Source: Eledone cirrhosa (taxonomy: Eukaryota > Mollusca > Cephalopoda > Octopoda > Eledonidae). From it: a DNA stretch of 64,000 bases. A program made the position numbers and the translations under genes. Where the stretch lies: positions 79,548,925 through 79,612,924 of the forward strand of contig OZ024743.1 in assembly GCA_964016885.1 (NCBI GenBank), given 5' to 3'. Below the pieces are notes generated by a model that was given only the letters and a program-made list of their open reading frames with translations, did no database searches and had not been told where the DNA came from. Positions 60,605 through 64,000 of this stretch are shown here, piece by piece (the first letter of the stretch is position 1; the number at the start of each line of letters is the position of its first letter).

Positions 60605-60681
60605 GCCCGGCTAGCTCAGTCGGTAGAGCACGAACGACACTCTTAATCTCAGGGTCGTGGGTTCGAGCCCCTCGTTGGGCG
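60605..60681 (+). pseudogene. tRNA-Lys pseudogene, C context
   Basis: 77 nt with the 4-nt anticodon-stem expansion, plus changes after the stem (CTCAGGGTC) and in the T stem. Confidence 0.9.
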
Positions 60682-61414
60682 TATGTTTTATTTTAATGTT
60701 ATTTTTTAAATTATCCTGTATGTAATTTAATTTATCTATTTTGGAAAACAACAATTTGAGAAAGAATTTGCTGCTATTTTTAGGGGGAAAGATGACCGTA
60801 GATGTTATTGTTAACTTTCTGTATTAGATAGAATCCACTGTATGGTTTAACATCAAGTCCTACGGTACCTTTGCAAAGTTCACTCTGTTTCAATCCTCCG
60901 GGCCAGGTTTCTGTATTTAAATTACCTTCCATATCCCAGCCCTGCCATCAATCTCACATACTCCTAAATGTGTCATGGGCAATGTCGTCCCCTCACTGAC
61001 TAAACGAATAATATTTTCGTTGACTTATTACAAAGTCTGTAATTAATATTTTGCTATAAACAACAGTAGTCCAACAAACCAAACAATAGGTTCTTAATTT
61101 GAGGGGTAGTTGGCTTCTCTTTCTAGCCGGTACTACAGGGTGTATAGGTAATGTTAAGTATTAATATATCAGGCAGTATAACACCATCTCCTTACCTCTA
61201 GTTACCTTTAGAGGAATGACCTCTATTGCCAGCATCTAGGACATGTGTCAGCTTTCAGAATAAAGACATATTTCCCTTCCTCACCTCCGAGACCCTCAAA
61301 TGTCCCCTAAATTTTGCCCTACCCTCACTAAATTTACACTAAAACAACAAATATATAATATAACAAAACAATATATATATTACACTATATATATTACATT
61401 ATATATTACACTAT

Positions 61415-61612
61415 ATATATTATATAATGTAGAAAGTGATATAAGGCTTAAACAATGCAAAATGTACGATAAGATGGAGGTAAGGAAACATTTAGTTACC
61501 TGGTAATGATCGTCTGCTATATTACCAGGTAACTAAAGGTTTCGTTACCTTCATCCTACCCTCCACTTTACATTGTTTAACCTTATATCACTTTCTACAT
61601 TATATATTATAT
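61415..61612. repeat. Foldback hairpin, unit 13
   Basis: Same as unit 10. Confidence 0.85.
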
Positions 61613-61705
61613 ACAATACTTCAACCAAACAACATCTTATTATCACTAAAATATTGTTACCCTATGACAGTATTAGTGATTATTATTGTCCCAGAGTTAC
61701 CAGCA

Positions 61706-61778
61706 TCCCGGCTAGCTCAGTCGGTAGAGCACGAGACTCTTAATCTCGGGGTCGTGGGTTCGAGCCCCACGTTGGGCG
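61706..61778 (+). tRNA. tRNA-Lys(CUU), one change, A context
   Basis: G1 to T, losing the terminal acceptor pair. Its duplicate at 51885 has C here. Confidence 0.75.
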
Positions 61779-61872
61779 GATGTCATCTTTTTTTAAAGTA
61801 ATTTATGTTCCTAGTAAATTAATTTCCCCATAGGTTTATATTGAGAGTCACTCCCCGGTATCGTTGTTATTT

Positions 61873-62160
61873 ATCGACCCCGTAAGGATGAAAGTCAAAG
61901 TTAACTTCGGTGGGATTTGAACACAGAATGGCAAGGGCCGTAACTCTATGCGTCAAAGCATGGCGTCCGACCCTCTGGTAGTATTGGTAGAGGCTCGAAC
62001 ACCATGCTTTGACGCATAGGGTTACGGCCCTTGCCATTCTCAGTACAAATCCCACCGAAGTTAACTTTGCCTTTCATCCTTACGGGGTCGATAAAATAAA
62101 GTACCAGTAATTCACTGGGTCACTGCTGGCCTTGTGCCAAAAAGTAGAAACAATTATTAT
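61873..62160. repeat. Inverted SINE pair, unit 13
   Basis: Full-length arms. Confidence 0.85.
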
Positions 62161-62875
62161 CTTAGCCCCAGAAGGGCGTTAGGTTGGCAGAATCGGCAGA
62201 GCGTCGGACAGAACTGTTTGTGGTATTTATTTACGATAGGTTCTGTTACAGTTTCTGTTAAAATCCTACTTTTGTTAATTGTTCCTTTTATAATTCCGAG
62301 AATGATAAAATACCAATCAACAAATGAAATCGATATAATTTATTTTTTCACTCTGTATTATGATCACAGTCGTTCCAATCACGACCATTGAGGTAGTTTA
62401 TCTTGGGTCAAATATCCTTATTTATCTATTTTTGACAACAACAAATCTATGATTTGAGGGAGATTTGGCTACTATTTTTAGGAGGTAAGATGTCCATAGG
62501 TGGTATTCTTAATCTTAGGTGTTAGAAACAATCTGTTGTATGGTTTAACATAAACTCCTATGGAACCTTTACAGAGGTCACTCTGTTGTTGGCATCCTGA
62601 TAAGATATCTGTTTTTAAATTACCTTCCGTTCTCCTATGCTTCTATTCATAGGATCATCCTTCTCTGAAAAGTCCCCTAAACATTGCCCTTCCCTCTGTA
62701 AATTTACACTATTGCCAGCATCCAGGACATGCCTCTGGTTTCAGAATAAAGTCATACTTCCCTTCGTCACCTCTCTCCCTCTAAGACCCTGAAAAGTTCC
62801 CGAAACATTGCCCTTCCCTCACTAAAACAACAACAAATATAAAACATAACAAAAGAATATATAACACTAAATATT

Positions 62876-63052
62876 TGTGTCTACTTTAGGCACAAGGCCA
62901 GCAATTACTCAGTTCATTACTGGTACTTTATTTTATCGACCTCGTAAGGATGAAAGGCAAAGTCAACCTCGGCGGGATTTGAACTCAGATCGTAAAGGGA
63001 CGTAACTATGCAGGAAAGCATGGCGTCCGACCCTCTACCGATACTGCCAATC
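62876..63052 (-). mobile_element. SINE upstream of the last tRNA copy
   Basis: Same site as in the other units. Confidence 0.88.
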
Positions 63053-63111
63053 CTAAATATTGTTACCTTATGACAGTATTAGTGATTATTATTGTCACAG
63101 TGTTATCAGCA

Positions 63112-63184
63112 GTCCGGCTAGCTCAGTCGGTAGAGCACAAGACTCTTAATCTCGGGGTCGTGGTTTCGAGCCCCACGTTGGGCG
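63112..63184 (+). tRNA. tRNA-Lys(CUU)-like, three changes; last copy
   Basis: C2 to T (G-U pair possible), G28 to A (mismatch with C42) and G53 to T (T stem, B box). The array stops at or just after its 3' end. Likely weak or dead. Confidence 0.5.
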
Positions 63185-63738
63185 TTTAGCATTTATTAGT
63201 TGTTGATGTTATCGCCACTTTAGCAGGGTGGTAGAATCAGTGGTCGTTAGTTGCCAGTGTGGTAAGTGATAGTATCCTCGTTGGATTATCTTGTTGACAT
63301 AGACGTGAGGGAAGGTCCCTCGATCTATTTACCATCTATTCACAATATTCCTTTCGTCAGGTCGCCAATTCCAGCAGCATGGATTAAAGATGTTATTGAG
63401 ACACGAGTAACATAACAACGACTTCAACCGCAGTAATTAGAGATGAAATGTTTGTTTATTTATATGGTTGAAGTTACAGATACAAAGAGGTTACAAAATG
63501 GAATGTGCCATTGCGCCGTTAAGTCGGCGAGGCTAGGGGTGCAATATCTCACTGTTACATTATGCGTGTTGCTGGCTTGAAGTTTCCGGTACAAGAGAGA
63601 GATTCTTCAAATCTTCGCGGGGAATTTCTTCCTCAGGGCGCGTAGGGATACATCCTCTTCTACTGGCACTGATTGGCTGAACTGAGCCAAATCACGCACA
63701 GAGAATGTATGTGAGCCCGCGGAATGTAGGTCACTACA
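63185..63738 (-). mobile_element. Truncated LTR retrotransposon: LTR plus start of internal region
   Basis: Read on the minus strand, a candidate LTR runs from TGTAGTGACCTACATTCC (63738) to CTCAATAACA (63391), about 348 bp, with TATAAATAAA as a possible TATA box about 100 bp before its end. Internal sequence follows and includes GGAATTGGCGACCTGACG, resembling the TTGGCGACC region after the 5' LTR in Ty3/gypsy-type elements. The internal part is cut off at the tRNA array. No gag or pol frame remains. Moderate confidence; class is inferred from the LTR ends and that one motif. Confidence 0.6.
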
Positions 63739-64000
63739 TCACCTCTAACCAGATTTTCAGCCGAAAATCGATAACGAAGAAACCAAGGATCCACATATTA
63801 TTAAATCAGCAAGAACAAATGCTGAAAGAGCACATCAGTGAAAAAATAATTGAGCAGAAGGTTGCATGCAAGAACAAAAAATGAGGCGCTACGGGCTGTG
63901 TTGAGCCGCTGTGTCAAATGACCAGTTGTTTTGTTGTTTATACGTGACCGCCAAAGGTCTAACAAAAAACGGATAAAGTCTGACATGGGCGAGGTTGCTG
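63739..64000. other. Flanking DNA, no recognised feature
   Basis: Outside the candidate LTR. A 61-codon minus frame at 63801-63986 has no recognisable motif. I see no gene or repeat here. Confidence 0.4.

Larger units (their letters stand above)
59746..63111 (+). repeat. Array unit 13 (3,366 bp)
   Basis: Complete order; near-copy of unit 10 plus the SINE before the last tRNA. Confidence 0.9.

Overview
The window looks like non-coding, repeat-dense DNA from a cephalopod mollusc, most likely an octopus. This is an inference from the many tRNA-derived SINEs with the octopus/squid-type head, GTTCAAATCCCGCC B box and GGCCTTGTGCC tail, together with AT-rich spacers. I see no intact protein gene. 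The open frames present are short, overlap repeats, or are translations of tRNA genes.

Layout. (1) 1-10140: a minisatellite of 191 complete 53-bp units plus a partial unit. It runs off the left edge, stays in the same phase throughout, and has higher-order repeats of 40 and 29 units. (2) 10141-11640: mostly unique AT-rich DNA. (3) 11641-20535: an irregular, old-looking zone with seven tRNA-Lys(CUU) genes or pseudogenes (the seventh, at 20536, opens the regular array), many SINE copies and the decayed 3' end of a retrotransposon with a restriction-like endonuclease domain. (4) 20536-63184: a tandem array of about 3.3-kb units. A typical unit carries three tRNA-Lys copies in fixed contexts, called B, C and A here. 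Between them lie an antisense fossil of a reverse transcriptase (YLDD motif) between B and C, a 198-bp foldback hairpin upstream of A, a head-to-head SINE pair downstream of A, and in many units a further SINE upstream of B. (5) 63185-64000: a truncated LTR retrotransposon on the minus strand and flanking DNA.

The window holds 45 tRNA-Lys copies by my reading, 44 on the plus strand and one inverted. Thirteen are identical to one 73-nt sequence that folds as a canonical tRNA with anticodon CUU. Others have one to several changes, and every C-context copy is damaged. The array therefore shows a repeated module with functional-looking and dead tRNA positions, shaped by unequal exchange (three successive 3,325-bp periods), a 9.82-kb-offset duplication, one inversion, context-switching deletions and SINE insertions with identifiable empty sites. 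The only predicted product of the array is tRNA-Lys(CUU), transcribed by RNA polymerase III from internal A and B boxes and stopped at T-runs just downstream.

All calls come from reading the sequence by eye. Homology statements (octopus SINEs, retroelement domains) rest on remembered family features and were not searched.
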